Shown here: piece by piece, positions 33,716-43,152 of the stretch
How positions within the stretch are numbered: position 1 is the first letter of the stretch
Layout of the letters: each line of letters starts with the position of its first letter
Origin: an uncultured delta proteobacterium
Lineage (GTDB): Bacteria > Myxococcota > Myxococcia > Myxococcales > 40CM-4-68-19
DNA: 64,000 nucleotides
Direction of reading: 5' to 3'
NCBI GenBank assembly: GCA_903911145.1
Contig: CAIWCD010000034.1
Location: 40,703-104,702, forward strand
Made by a program: the position numbers and the translations under genes
The notes under the pieces: generated by a model
The model's database searches: none
Seen by the model: only the letters and a program-made list of their open reading frames with translations
Told to the model about the DNA's origin: nothing

Positions 33716-36310
33716 TCAGAATTCGAGCTGGATGGAGAAATCCTCGGCGAGCAGCACGCGCTCCTTGCCGGCGCCGTCCCAAGCGAACATGCGCGCGCGA
33801 TAGTTGCCGGCGGGGGCGACGACCGGCGCGAAGGCAAAGCCATGCGCGAGGCCCGTGCAGCGCGACTCTCCCTCGCGGCTCTCGAGGGATGCTGCGTGCA
33901 GCTCGTGGAAGATCTCGCCGCGCGCACCGGTCAGCTCCAGCTCGACAGAGACCGGCGCGTGATTTCCCGCATCGCAAGCCCAGCCGCGGACCGCGATGGG
34001 CCCGCGCTGCAAGAGCTCACCGATCGGCCCGCCGCCGCGCTCACCGTGCAGCGGCTCGCTCTGTGCGATTCCCAGCAGCGGGTCCTGCGCGGCCTCGGCG
34101 AGCAGGTCGTGGCGCAGCTGGAGAAGAACGCGATCGCCTATGCGGAGCACGGGCGTGAAGTAGCGCGCGGCGGCCGAATCGAACTCGTGCACGCACGCAC
34201 CGCGCAGGAGCAGAGGAGAGATGACGAGCCAGTTCACGCCGCGTGCTGCGAGCCAGGGAAGATCGAGCGCGCGGCAGACGTGACGCCGGTAGGTCGCGGC
34301 GCTGAACTCGCCGCTTCCCATGCCGAGAAAAAAGGCGAAGTCGATCGACGAGTCGAGAGGAACTGCGCGGCTGGTGCCGACCGGATATATCCAGGCCTCG
34401 AGACCGCTGAAAGTCGGCAGACCGGGAAGCAGCAGGCGTTCGCCATGGGGCACGATCTGTCCGGCTGCGTGAACAAACTCGAGATCGATCGGCTCGACCG
34501 CGCCCAGAGAGGACGGGAGCGGTTCACCCAGCGCGCTCGAGGAGGCCTGCAGCGTCTCCTCGGCGATGCTCGGTTCGGCCATTTGCAGCGTGGCGAAGAG
34601 GGCGAGCGCCGCGCCGACGACGATCAGATCTGCACCGAGCCTGCCGCCGCGCGCGGCGACGAACGGCTCCGCAAGCCTGGCCGCGAGCGCGAGCACTGCA
34701 TCGAGAGCAAGCAGCCAGAGCAGGAGCGCGCTGTTCGCGATGCCCTCGCGTGCGTAGCGAGGAAGGAGTGTCTCCATCACTGCCGCGCCGCTCCCGCCCT
34801 GCGTGCTCGCCGCACCGGAGATCACGCGCGCAAGCCAGAGCGCTGCACCGAGAGAGAAGAGCAGCCACGCCGCAGACGAGGCGCCGTCGAGATTGGGCCA
34901 CCGTCGCCGCAGCGCGAGGACCACGAGCGCGAGCGCAAAGGCCAGCGCGCTCCAGTCGCGCAGCGGAGCGAGGTCGTCGCGGCACTGCGCCGACGCTACG
35001 CAGCCGCGCGGAAAGATGCCGAGCGCGCTGTCGGCCACGGCGGCACGAACGCCGCGCAGCAGCGCTCGAGCTGGGCTGCGCCCCGCGGGCTGGGGCGCAG
35101 ACGGATTGGCAAGAGCGCTGCTCGTCGCGCCCCTGTAAGCGTTTCGCCAATCCGCGATCTGCACATGAACCCAGGCATCGCTTCCCACGACCAGCGCAGC
35201 GAGCAGGAGCGCGCCAATCCACGCAGGCCAAGGCGCGCGGAGCGCATCGCGCGAGAGCAGCAGCGCACAAAGGAGCAGCGGTGGCGTGGCGAGCAGCAGC
35301 GCCGGATTGAGTGCGAAGGAGAAGATGAGCGCGCTCGAGATCACCAGCAGCAGCAGGCCTCGCCGGGTGCGCTCCGGGATCTCTCCCACGCGCAACCTCA
35401 GCGTGTACGTCAGCGGCAGCAGCAGCAACGGCGCGCCCGCGAGCCGCGCGGTTCCCTCAAGAAAGGGCGCGTCCGGGTGCACGGGGATCACCAGCAGCAG
35501 GAACGCGACGCCGAGAAGCAGGATCGCCCAACTCGCGCGCAGCTTGCCCCGCAGCGCGATGCCCGCCTCGAGAACGAGACCGACCGCAATGCAGCTCTGC
35601 AGCGCCGGCTGCGCGGTCACGATCGCGGCTGGCGACGCATTTCCCAGCAGCGTCGCGATCGCGTTGAGCGCGGCGAATCCCGACGGATACGTCAACCGCT
35701 CGAGCGAGTGCGGCGCCTGCGTGCGGACGATCTGCCCGGCGCCAACGGTCAGCTTCGCGAAGAAGGCGTGCAGATCGGTGTCGGAAGACGGGGTCTCGAG
35801 GTGACCGGAGTAGCGCCCGAGAAACCAGTGCAGCGCAGCGCTCCACGCGAGCAGAACGAGGGCGACCGTGAGCAGCGGCGCGCGCTCTTGCCACGCGTTG
35901 ACTGCCGTGGGCTGCGACAACGCCGGATCGATCCCGGTGGCTCCCCGCGCGGTCGAGCGGCGTTTCCACCAGACCGCGCAGGCGATCGTCGCGAAGACCA
36001 CCAGCCAGATCTCGGTGCGTCCGATGCCAGGAAGTCCGAGCTGCGACGGGAGCGAGCGCAGGTAGAACCAGGAGAGCAGCGCGAGTTGGCCGATGCAGAT
36101 TCGATGAAAGATGAACGGGCCGCTCAAGCCGAGCATCTCGTCGAGCGCTGTGCCGACGAGCAGGAAGGCGAAGAGCGCTGCGCACAGTTGCGCGTGCACG
36201 GCGAGCGCTGCGCCGTCGGGGTGGCAGACGCTTGCGACCAGCAGCGCGCCGAAGAACAGCGCGGGCAGCGCGGCGGCACTTCTCGACCAACCGCGCAGCA
36301 CTTCAATCAC
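33716..36310 (-). CDS. Large GT-C-like membrane protein
   Basis: 864 aa. About 13-15 hydrophobic segments in the first 560 residues, with an acidic periplasmic loop early (HLETPSSDTDLHAFFAKLTV), then a long soluble C-terminal region (about 590-860) with beta-rich sequence. This is the layout of GT-C transferases that use polyprenyl-phosphate sugars, here probably that made by the adjacent DPM1-like enzyme. The start is GTG 36310, 2 bp after the stop of the N-acyltransferase-like gene; an ATG at 36409 would lie within that gene. No close family is recognised, so the role is inferred from topology and context. Confidence 0.8.
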   Translation of the reverse strand: MIEVLRGWSRSAAALPALFFGALLVASVCHPDGAALAVHAQLCAALFAFLLVGTALDEMLGLSGPFIFHRICIGQLALLSWFYLRSLPSQLGLPGIGRTEIWLVVFATIACAVWWKRRSTARGATGIDPALSQPTAVNAWQERAPLLTVALVLLAWSAALHWFLGRYSGHLETPSSDTDLHAFFAKLTVGAGQIVRTQAPHSLERLTYPSGFAALNAIATLLGNASPAAIVTAQPALQSCIAVGLVLEAGIALRGKLRASWAILLLGVAFLLLVIPVHPDAPFLEGTARLAGAPLLLLPLTYTLRLRVGEIPERTRRGLLLLVISSALIFSFALNPALLLATPPLLLCALLLSRDALRAPWPAWIGALLLAALVVGSDAWVHVQIADWRNAYRGATSSALANPSAPQPAGRSPARALLRGVRAAVADSALGIFPRGCVASAQCRDDLAPLRDWSALAFALALVVLALRRRWPNLDGASSAAWLLFSLGAALWLARVISGAASTQGGSGAAVMETLLPRYAREGIANSALLLWLLALDAVLALAARLAEPFVAARGGRLGADLIVVGAALALFATLQMAEPSIAEETLQASSSALGEPLPSSLGAVEPIDLEFVHAAGQIVPHGERLLLPGLPTFSGLEAWIYPVGTSRAVPLDSSIDFAFFLGMGSGEFSAATYRRHVCRALDLPWLAARGVNWLVISPLLLRGACVHEFDSAAARYFTPVLRIGDRVLLQLRHDLLAEAAQDPLLGIAQSEPLHGERGGGPIGELLQRGPIAVRGWACDAGNHAPVSVELELTGARGEIFHELHAASLESREGESRCTGLAHGFAFAPVVAPAGNYRARMFAWDGAGKERVLLAEDFSIQLEF

Positions 36311-36312
36311 GC

Positions 36313-37461
36313 TCAGAGCGCCTTCTCGTAGACGCGATAGACCTTGTACTTCTTCGCGCCCATTCTCTCGATGCCGCGGTTGATCTGGTCGTTGTCCTCG
36401 AGCGTCCACGACAGCTCGCCCCCGACATATCCGCGCGCAGCTCCTCGCTTCGCGACCTCTTCATAGAGCACCGCGACGAGCGCTCCATATTTGCGCGACG
36501 CCCGATATTCCTCTTTCACGCCGAGGAGGATCAGCCGCGCTGCCTTCGGACGGCGGAACTTCAGGCGCCAGAGCAGCTTCACCAGATTGAGCGGACGCCG
36601 CATCAGCTCGCCGTCGAAATCCTTCACCAGCTCATTCACGTCGGGCACCGCGAAGCACATCGCGGCCGGCTTGCCATCCACTTCAGCGACGAGCGCGATC
36701 TCCTCGTCGATGAACATCTTGTATTCATCCGCGATGATCGCGAGCTCCATCGAGGTGAACGGCGTGAAGCACCAGTTGTTCTTCCAAGCCTCATTATAGA
36801 TATCGCGCACGATATCGACCTCGCGCGCGAAATGCTTGAGCTGCATCGTGCGCACGCTGACGTTGGGCAACGCGCGCGTCCGCTCTGAGATCTTGTGCGT
36901 CAGCGGATCGATCGGCGCGCCGGCCGTGTACCACCAGGCATAGAAGTCTTTGCGCTTGGGATATCCCGCCGATTCAATCAATGCACCGACATATGGCTTG
37001 TTGTGCGGCATGCCGATGCGCGGCGGAGTATCGAACCCCTCGACGAGCACGCCCGTGTCGCCCTTGGCGTCGAGCGTGAACGGCCCGCGGAGGCGCACGC
37101 GGCCCTTCGACCTCGCCCACGCTTCCGCGGCACCGAAGAGCGCACGCGCGACAGCCGGATCATCCTTGCTGTCGAAGAATCCGAAGAACGCCGTGTTCGC
37201 TTCGCTCGGCCACTGCTTGTCGAAGTCAGAGTCGACCTGCGCGCTGATGCGTCCGACCGGCTTTCCGTCCTCCCATGCGATCCAGCACTGCAGCTCACCA
37301 TGCGCGAGGAACGGGCTCTTCTTCGGATCGAGCAGGCGGCGCTGGTCGTCGAGCATCGGCGGCACCCAGAGCGGGTCGCTCTTCATGCCCAGCGTCCACG
37401 GCATATGCAGGAAGATCTCCTGCGCGCGCTTTCCTTCAACGGCCTTGATCTCGATGGTCAT
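36313..37461 (-). CDS. N-acyltransferase-like (GNAT-fold) protein
   Basis: 382 aa from ATG 37461 (MTIEIKAVEGKRAQEIFLHM). It contains WVPPMLDDQRRLLDPKKSPF, GRISAQVDSDFDKQ, FGFFDSKDDPAVARALFGAA and IGMPHNKPYVGALIESAGYP, sequence typical of a broadly distributed family of about 380 aa GNAT-fold proteins of unknown substrate. It has no membrane segment. It is 2 bp upstream of the GT-C-like gene and diverges from ileS across 64 bp, so it may be the first gene of the minus-strand glycan operon or an unrelated neighbour. AT-ending codons are more common than in the glycan genes. Confidence 0.75.
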   Translation of the reverse strand: MTIEIKAVEGKRAQEIFLHMPWTLGMKSDPLWVPPMLDDQRRLLDPKKSPFLAHGELQCWIAWEDGKPVGRISAQVDSDFDKQWPSEANTAFFGFFDSKDDPAVARALFGAAEAWARSKGRVRLRGPFTLDAKGDTGVLVEGFDTPPRIGMPHNKPYVGALIESAGYPKRKDFYAWWYTAGAPIDPLTHKISERTRALPNVSVRTMQLKHFAREVDIVRDIYNEAWKNNWCFTPFTSMELAIIADEYKMFIDEEIALVAEVDGKPAAMCFAVPDVNELVKDFDGELMRRPLNLVKLLWRLKFRRPKAARLILLGVKEEYRASRKYGALVAVLYEEVAKRGAARGYVGGELSWTLEDNDQINRGIERMGAKKYKVYRVYEKAL

Positions 37462-37525
37462 GGGGCGCGCACGATAGCAAACTGCGGGCGGCGCATTGGT
37501 GAATATGGTAATTCCCGCGCCCTCT

Positions 37526-40474
37526 ATGGAACTCAAGGACTCGGTCCACCTCCCCAAGACTTCCTTTCCCATGCGCGCTTCTCTCGCCGAACGGGAGCCG
37601 GTGCAGCTGCAGCAGTGGGCCGACGCCGCGCTCTACGACGCGATTCTCGAGAAGAATGCAGCCTCACCCAAATATGTCCTGCACGATGGACCGCCCTATG
37701 CGAACGGCGCGATCCACCTCGGGCACTGCCTGAACAAGGTGCTCAAGGACATGGTGGTGAAGTTCCAGGCGATGGATGGGCATCTGGCCGATTTCGTTCC
37801 AGGCTGGGACTGCCACGGTCTGCCCATCGAGCTGATGGTTGATAAGAAGCTCGGGCCGAAGAAGCGCGAGCTGACGGCCGGGCAGTTTCGCAAGGCCTGC
37901 CGCGCCTATGCCGAGGAGCAGCTCGAGGGGCAGCGGCGCGAGTTCAAGCGGCTCGGCATCTTCGCGCGCTGGGACAAGCCGTACACAACGATGAGCTTCG
38001 CCTATGAGGCACAGACGGTGCGCGAGTTGGCGCACTTTGCAGAACGCGGTGCGCTCTATCGGCGCAAGCGGCCGGTTCATTGGTGCTCAAAGGATCAGAC
38101 CGCACTCGCCGAGGCGGAGGTCGAATACGAGGAGAAGACGAGCCCGTCGATCTATGTTGCGTTCGAGCTCGTCAATGGTGCGCCGCTGTTTTCCGCGATG
38201 CCCGAGCTGCAAGGCAAGCGCGTGCGGCTCGCGATCTGGACGACGACACCGTGGACGATTCCGGCGAACCTCGCCGTCGCGGCCAATCCCGAAATCCTCT
38301 ATGCGGCATACGATCTCGGCGAGCGCGGAGTCGTGCTCGTCGCCAAGGAACTCCTGCCGAGCTTCCTGTCTGCCTGCGCACCGGAACAGCTCGCGGCGTC
38401 TGCGAGCGGATCGCCCGAGAGCAGCAAAGCCGCGCCCAGCCTGCGCGAGCCGACGAATCTGCTCGGGCACATCATGGGCAAGGAGCTCGTTGGCGTCACC
38501 TATCGCCACCCGCTGCTGACCGATCGTGTCTCGCCTGTATTGATGGCGGAGCACGCAACGACCGAGGCCGGCACGGGCATGGTGCACACCGCGCCAGGGC
38601 ACGGCGAAGACGACTATCGATTGGGCCTCGCCAATGGCCTCGCCATCTTCGCGCCCGTCGATGCGGCGGGTCGATATACCGCTGAAGTTGGTATCGAAGA
38701 GCTGGTGGGTAAGAAGGTATTCGAAGCCAATCCGCGCATCGTCGAGCTGCTCCAGGGCGCAGGCGCGCTGCTCAATGCGAGCGGCACGGCGATCGAGATC
38801 CGCCACAGCTATCCGCACTGCTGGCGCTGCCGCCAGCCGGTGATCTTCCGCGCGACCGATCAATGGTGGATCGGGCTGGATATCGAGCTGGAGCTGAGCG
38901 CTGGCAAGCGCGGCACCATCCGGAAAGCCGCTCTGGAAGCCATCGATACGCTCGCGGCCAACGGCGGATTCGTTCCCGCCTGGGGCAAGGAGCGCATTCG
39001 CGGAATGGTCGAGAATCGTCCCGACTGGTGCATCTCGCGCCAGCGCAATTGGGGCGTGCCGATCCCCGTCGCTTATTGCAAGTCGTGCCGCGAGCCGCAC
39101 GTCTCGGCGGCGACAATGGAGCACGTCGCGCGCTTCTTCGAGAAGGAAGGGGCCGACGCCTGGTTCGATCGCACGATTGAAGAGCTGCTCCCTGCGGGCA
39201 CGAAATGCGCCAAGTGCGGCGGCAGCGAATACCAGAAAGAGACGGATATCCTCGATGTCTGGTTTGATTCCGGCTCGTCGTTCGCAGCTGTTTTAATGAG
39301 CGGAAACTGGCCGATGCTCCGCGCGCCGGCTGACCTTTATCTCGAAGGCTCTGACCAGCACCGCGGCTGGTTCAATAGCTCCTTGACGATTGGAATCGGC
39401 GCCCACGGTGAGGTTCCTTATCGGCAGGTATTAACCCACGGATTCGTCGTCGACGGCGAAGGCCGGAAGATGAGCAAGTCGCAGGGCAATACCCTCGCGC
39501 CCGAAGAGCTGATTAAAAAATACGGCGCAGAGGTGCTGCGCTTGTGGGTCGCGGCGAGCGACTATCGGGATGATATCCGCCTCTCGAATAACATCCTCGA
39601 TACCCTCGCCGAGGGATATCGGAAGATCCGCAATACCCTGCGCTACTGCCTCTCGCAATTGCACGATTACGACCCGGCCACCGATGCGCCGCCGGTGAGC
39701 GCCTATAGCGCGATCGATCGCTGGGCCTTGTCGCGCCTGGAGCGTTATCGCGCCGGCGCGGAGTCCGCTTATCGCGCCTTTGAATTCCATCGCCTCTACC
39801 ACTCGACGATCGATTTCTGCGCCGTCGATCTCTCGGCCTTCTATTTCGACGTATTAAAGGATCGGACCTACTGCTCGGGCAAGAACTGGCCCGAGCGTAG
39901 AGCAGCGCAGGCGGTGCTTCACCGCATTGTCGATACCCTCTGTCGGTTGCTCGCTCCAGTGGCGAGCTTCACCACCGAAGAGGCCTGGGCGCAGTTGCCG
40001 AAGATCGCTCCCGATGGCTCTGCGCGCGCCTCATCGGTGTTTCTCGCCGGTATGCCGAAGGGCAAGCCGGCCGAGATCGACGAGTCACTCGAGGAGGAAT
40101 TCCGCATCCTCCGTGTGATTCGCGAGTCGGTGAACAAGGCGATTGAAGAGAAGCGCGCGGCGAAGATCGTCACCAAATCGACAGAGGTGGACGCGCAGAT
40201 CTGGATTGGGCCGATGCACGAGGACGGGCCGAACGGCCTCGTCTTGAAGAGCTATTCGGCGCAGCTTGCAGACCTCATGATCTGCGCCAGCGTCGGCGTG
40301 TTGACCACCACTGGCGTGCCGATCGACGCCCCATTCCTCATTCAGATCGAGCGCGCCCCATATCCGAGCTGCGTGCGCTGCTATCGCGCAGTTGCAGACG
40401 TCGCCGAGTCGGCCGCGTGGGGTAATCAGAAGCTCTGCGCGCGGTGCGTGCGGGCCGCCGGAGCGCCGGAATGA
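37526..40474 (+). CDS. ileS: Isoleucyl-tRNA synthetase
   Basis: 982 aa. It charges tRNA-Ile. The HIGH motif appears in PPYANGAIHLGHCLNKVLKD, the KMSKS loop is GRKMSKSQGNTLAPEEL, and the editing domain has TTTPWTIPANLAV and TEAGTGMVHTAPGHGEDDY. The C-terminal zinc finger CVRCYRAV...LCARCVRA is present. The start chosen is ATG 37526 (MELKDSVHLPKTSFPM), which matches the usual N-terminus; GTG 37496 and ATG 37505 are in frame and possible. lspA starts inside its stop codon (ATGA). Three TTA leucine codons occur, rare in this genome. Confidence 0.97.
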   Translation: MELKDSVHLPKTSFPMRASLAEREPVQLQQWADAALYDAILEKNAASPKYVLHDGPPYANGAIHLGHCLNKVLKDMVVKFQAMDGHLADFVPGWDCHGLPIELMVDKKLGPKKRELTAGQFRKACRAYAEEQLEGQRREFKRLGIFARWDKPYTTMSFAYEAQTVRELAHFAERGALYRRKRPVHWCSKDQTALAEAEVEYEEKTSPSIYVAFELVNGAPLFSAMPELQGKRVRLAIWTTTPWTIPANLAVAANPEILYAAYDLGERGVVLVAKELLPSFLSACAPEQLAASASGSPESSKAAPSLREPTNLLGHIMGKELVGVTYRHPLLTDRVSPVLMAEHATTEAGTGMVHTAPGHGEDDYRLGLANGLAIFAPVDAAGRYTAEVGIEELVGKKVFEANPRIVELLQGAGALLNASGTAIEIRHSYPHCWRCRQPVIFRATDQWWIGLDIELELSAGKRGTIRKAALEAIDTLAANGGFVPAWGKERIRGMVENRPDWCISRQRNWGVPIPVAYCKSCREPHVSAATMEHVARFFEKEGADAWFDRTIEELLPAGTKCAKCGGSEYQKETDILDVWFDSGSSFAAVLMSGNWPMLRAPADLYLEGSDQHRGWFNSSLTIGIGAHGEVPYRQVLTHGFVVDGEGRKMSKSQGNTLAPEELIKKYGAEVLRLWVAASDYRDDIRLSNNILDTLAEGYRKIRNTLRYCLSQLHDYDPATDAPPVSAYSAIDRWALSRLERYRAGAESAYRAFEFHRLYHSTIDFCAVDLSAFYFDVLKDRTYCSGKNWPERRAAQAVLHRIVDTLCRLLAPVASFTTEEAWAQLPKIAPDGSARASSVFLAGMPKGKPAEIDESLEEEFRILRVIRESVNKAIEEKRAAKIVTKSTEVDAQIWIGPMHEDGPNGLVLKSYSAQLADLMICASVGVLTTTGVPIDAPFLIQIERAPYPSCVRCYRAVADVAESAAWGNQKLCARCVRAAGAPE

Positions 40475-41082
40475 GCAAGTGGCTCTTGATGGCGCTGCTC
40501 GCGGGCGTGATTCTCGTCGGCGATCAGGTGAGCAAGTATCTCGCGGTGGAACATCTCACCGCCGCGTTTCAGGTCGCGCACGCGCAGACACAAGGCGAGA
40601 AGGTCGCAGCGTTTGTCTCGCAGAAGGATCTCCTCGAGCGCAATCTCACCACTGGCGCATATGACGTGTTCCACAGCTGGTGGCAGATGCGCTACACGCA
40701 GAACCGCGGCGCGGCCTTCAGCTTCCTCGCCGGTGCGCACGGCCAGTGGCGCGCGATGTTCTTCCACCTGATTACAATCGGTGCGTTGCTGTTCATATTC
40801 TCGACCTATCGCAAGCTGCGCACGGATCAGCGCTGGATGCAGATCGCCCTCGCACTTCTCCTCGGCGGCGCGCTCGGCAACGGCATCGATCGCGGCATTC
40901 GCGGATATGTCATCGATTTCATCGCCTGGCATATCAACGACGCGGATTGGATGAGCAACGACTGGTGGCGCCACTGGCCGACGTTCAATGTTGCGGACTG
41001 CGGAGTCAGCGTCGGCCTGGTTATGCTCGTGCTCGCGATGACGTTCCAGAAGGACGCGTTCGGCGAAGAAGGCCGCGCCTGA
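40471..41082 (+). CDS. lspA: Lipoprotein signal peptidase II
   Basis: 203 aa, longer than the usual 160-170 because of an insert after the first membrane helix (about 30-65). It cuts the signal peptide before the lipid-modified Cys of prolipoproteins. Catalytic aspartates lie in GNGIDRGIRGYVIDFI and FNVADCGVSVG, and the NRGAAFSF motif is present; four membrane helices are visible. The gene overlaps ileS by 4 bp and is followed by lgt, so both lipoprotein-processing enzymes are together. This fits the many lipoproteins in the window. Confidence 0.94.
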   Translation: MSKWLLMALLAGVILVGDQVSKYLAVEHLTAAFQVAHAQTQGEKVAAFVSQKDLLERNLTTGAYDVFHSWWQMRYTQNRGAAFSFLAGAHGQWRAMFFHLITIGALLFIFSTYRKLRTDQRWMQIALALLLGGALGNGIDRGIRGYVIDFIAWHINDADWMSNDWWRHWPTFNVADCGVSVGLVMLVLAMTFQKDAFGEEGRA

Positions 41083-41140
41083 GCGGCCTGGGAAGTATCT
41101 TCGTCGGCGAGGCGTTGATCGACGTATCCAAGGAGTCTGC

Positions 41141-42217
41141 ATGCTGCCGGTGCTCTTCACTCTGACGTTTCCTCCCTCGCTCGCGCCGTTTCTGCTCGCG
41201 CTGCTTTCGCTCGCCATCGGCGCTTGGCAGGCGAGGGGCGCGAAGGAAATGGGCGAGTCGAACCAGGAGGCGCTGCGTGCTGGCGCGCTCTGGGCGGTCG
41301 GCTCCTACGCGGCCTTTTTCGCGCTCGTGCGCGCGCTCGGCGACGTCGACAACAACAACCTCTTCGCGCTCCACCGCGCGCTGCTGATTCCGCTGCATAC
41401 GTATGGCCTGTTAATCGCCACCGCATTCCTCGTCGCGATGTGGCTCGCGGGCCGCACGGCGATGCGCGCGGGGCTTGATCAAGATCGCGTGATGGACCTG
41501 AGCTTCTGGATCCTCGTCTTCGCGATGGTCGGCTCGCGCGTGCTCTTCATCATGGTCAATTGGGATGAGTACGCGCAGGACCCCGCGTCGATCTTCGCGT
41601 TCTGGAAGGGCGGACTCGTCTTCTACGGCGGCTTCATCGGCGCGACGCTCTGCTCGATCTTCTACATGCGCAAACACAACATGCGCTTCTTCCCCTACGC
41701 CGACGCGCTGATCCCGTCGGTCTCGATCGGCCACGCCATCGGCCGCATGGGTTGCTTCGCGGCGGGCTGCTGCTGGGGCGGCGCATGCGACCCGCACCTG
41801 GCGTGGGCGGCGCGCTTTCCGCCTGAATCTCTCGCCTATCAAAGCCAGCTCTCGCACGGCCTGATTCACGCCGGCTCGCTCTTCTCGATGCCGATTCATC
41901 CGACGCAGCTCTATGAGTCGCTCGGCGAGCTCTGCATCTTCACGCTGCTGACGCTCTATCGTTCGCGCAAGCGGTTCAATGGAGAGATCCTCGCGCTCTA
42001 CCTCTGCCTCTACGCGCCGCTGCGCGCGACGGTGGAGCTGCTGCGCGGCGACGAGGAGCGCGGCCGCGTCTTCAACTTCCTCGGGCCGATCGCGCGCGGC
42101 GCATTCTGGAATCTCTCGACGAGCGAATTGATCTCGGTCGGTATCTTCGCGATTGGTGTTTCGATCTTCATCATTCGCGGCCGCGCTCCGCGTCCGCTCG
42201 CGACGGCCGCGGCCTGA
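41141..42217 (+). CDS. lgt: Prolipoprotein diacylglyceryl transferase
   Basis: 358 aa. It transfers diacylglycerol to the lipobox Cys of prolipoproteins. The Lgt signature is IGHAIGRMGCFAAGCCWGG, with GGLVFYGGFIGA before it and IHPTQLYESLGEL after it (HPTQ-Y-E). It is about 80 aa longer than E. coli Lgt at the N-terminus, where an extra pair of hydrophobic segments lies. ATG 41141 has AAGGAG 6 nt upstream. lspA ends 58 bp earlier; a TTA Leu codon occurs at 41410. Confidence 0.94.
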   Translation: MLPVLFTLTFPPSLAPFLLALLSLAIGAWQARGAKEMGESNQEALRAGALWAVGSYAAFFALVRALGDVDNNNLFALHRALLIPLHTYGLLIATAFLVAMWLAGRTAMRAGLDQDRVMDLSFWILVFAMVGSRVLFIMVNWDEYAQDPASIFAFWKGGLVFYGGFIGATLCSIFYMRKHNMRFFPYADALIPSVSIGHAIGRMGCFAAGCCWGGACDPHLAWAARFPPESLAYQSQLSHGLIHAGSLFSMPIHPTQLYESLGELCIFTLLTLYRSRKRFNGEILALYLCLYAPLRATVELLRGDEERGRVFNFLGPIARGAFWNLSTSELISVGIFAIGVSIFIIRGRAPRPLATAAA

Positions 42218-42236
42218 AAGCGGGTAGAGTGACCGC

Positions 42237-42854
42237 GTGGCCCTGCCGATCAAAGACCTCGCGCCTGCGAAGACGAGCGAACAGCTCGGCGCCGAGCTCG
42301 ACCAGCTCGATGAGGATCTGACCGGGCTGCAAGTTCTCTACGAGAAATATTTCCTCGGCATCGATCGACGGCCGCCCGACGAGCAGCGCAAGAAACTCTC
42401 AACGCGTCTGCGCGAGATGCGTTCCGCGATGGTGCGCAACACGGGCGTGAAGTTCCGCATCAACACGCTCTTCGCCAAGCTGATCTCATTCGAGCGGATG
42501 TGGGATCGCACGCTGCGTGAAATCGAAGAGGGCACCTATAAGCGCGATGTCTTCAAGGCGAAGTATCGCCAGGCGCAGCGCGGCGAGCAGCAGCCTCCGC
42601 CTCCGCCACGCCCGAGTCCGGCGGCGCGGATGGAGCTCTCCGAGGACAAGCTGCGCCGCCTTTACGAGACGTTCCTCGTCGCGCGCCAGACGACGGGCGA
42701 GAGCACCGCAGGCGTGACGTTCGAGGCGATTGCCAAGAGCGTGCGCGCGCAGGTGCCTCAGTTAATGGAAAAGCACAAGGCGAAGAGCGTCGAGTTCAAG
42801 GTGGTCATTAAGGGTGGCAGGGCGGTTCTTAAGGCCATTCCCCATACGGAGTAG
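42237..42854 (+). CDS. MXAN_5187-like protein of unknown function
   Basis: 205 aa, GTG start at 42237, 19 bp after lgt. A helical, charged N-terminus (TSEQLGAELDQLDEDLTGLQ, VLYEKYFLGIDRRPP) leads to a Pro-rich linker (QQPPPPPRPSPAARM) and a C-terminal domain with LRRLYETFLVARQTTGESTA and VEFKVVIKGGRAVLK. This matches the layout of myxobacterial MXAN_5187-type proteins, whose role is not known. It is probably cytoplasmic. The first of two inverted structured elements begins 19 bp after its stop. Confidence 0.7.
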   Translation: MALPIKDLAPAKTSEQLGAELDQLDEDLTGLQVLYEKYFLGIDRRPPDEQRKKLSTRLREMRSAMVRNTGVKFRINTLFAKLISFERMWDRTLREIEEGTYKRDVFKAKYRQAQRGEQQPPPPPRPSPAARMELSEDKLRRLYETFLVARQTTGESTAGVTFEAIAKSVRAQVPQLMEKHKAKSVEFKVVIKGGRAVLKAIPHTE

Positions 42855-42872
42855 GTGGGCCCGGTGTCGCGT

Positions 42873-43115
42873 GCGCGGGAGCGCGGAGGGGAGCGGTCGG
42901 GCAACACGCACCTGTGTGGCTCGGGCGCGACGAGGATTGTCAGTCTTGAGTCTGCGCGCCGCGCGGCGTCTAATCGAAAAGCTAATCGCGCAGACGGGCG
43001 CGCATTCGCCGTCCCGGACGGCGGCGCTTGATTTCTAATGCGCGTGCTAAGCGATACTTAATCGTGATGGTCGGGGCGAAATGTTGCCCGCCCGCTCCCC
43101 TCCGCACTCCCGCGC
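42873..43115. repeat. Structured element copy 1 (243 bp, 34-bp inverted ends)
   Basis: The arms 42873-42906 and 43082-43115 are inverted repeats matching at 32 of 34 positions. Inside lie a 9-bp stem (GTCTGCGCG 42950-42958 with 42987-42995) around a 28-nt loop, and a 7-bp hairpin with CCG loop (43007-43023). Flanking tracts CGCACCTG (42907-42914) and GGTCGGGGCGAAA (43069-43081) recur in copy 2 at 43643-43886, which is the same element in opposite orientation with the same stem order and spacings. One arm mismatch becomes a G-U pair if read on the minus strand. It could encode a structured RNA or be a palindromic mobile element; no open reading frame is convincing. Confidence 0.75.
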
Positions 43116-43152
43116 CGTCGCTTAGCGCGCGCACGAGGGGCCAGGCAGAATC

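Noticed and set aside
33692..36331. Plus-strand frame of 879 codons opposite the GT-C-like gene
   Set aside because: Arg/Glu/Gln-rich shadow of a GC-rich membrane-protein gene; no start context, no recognisable fold.
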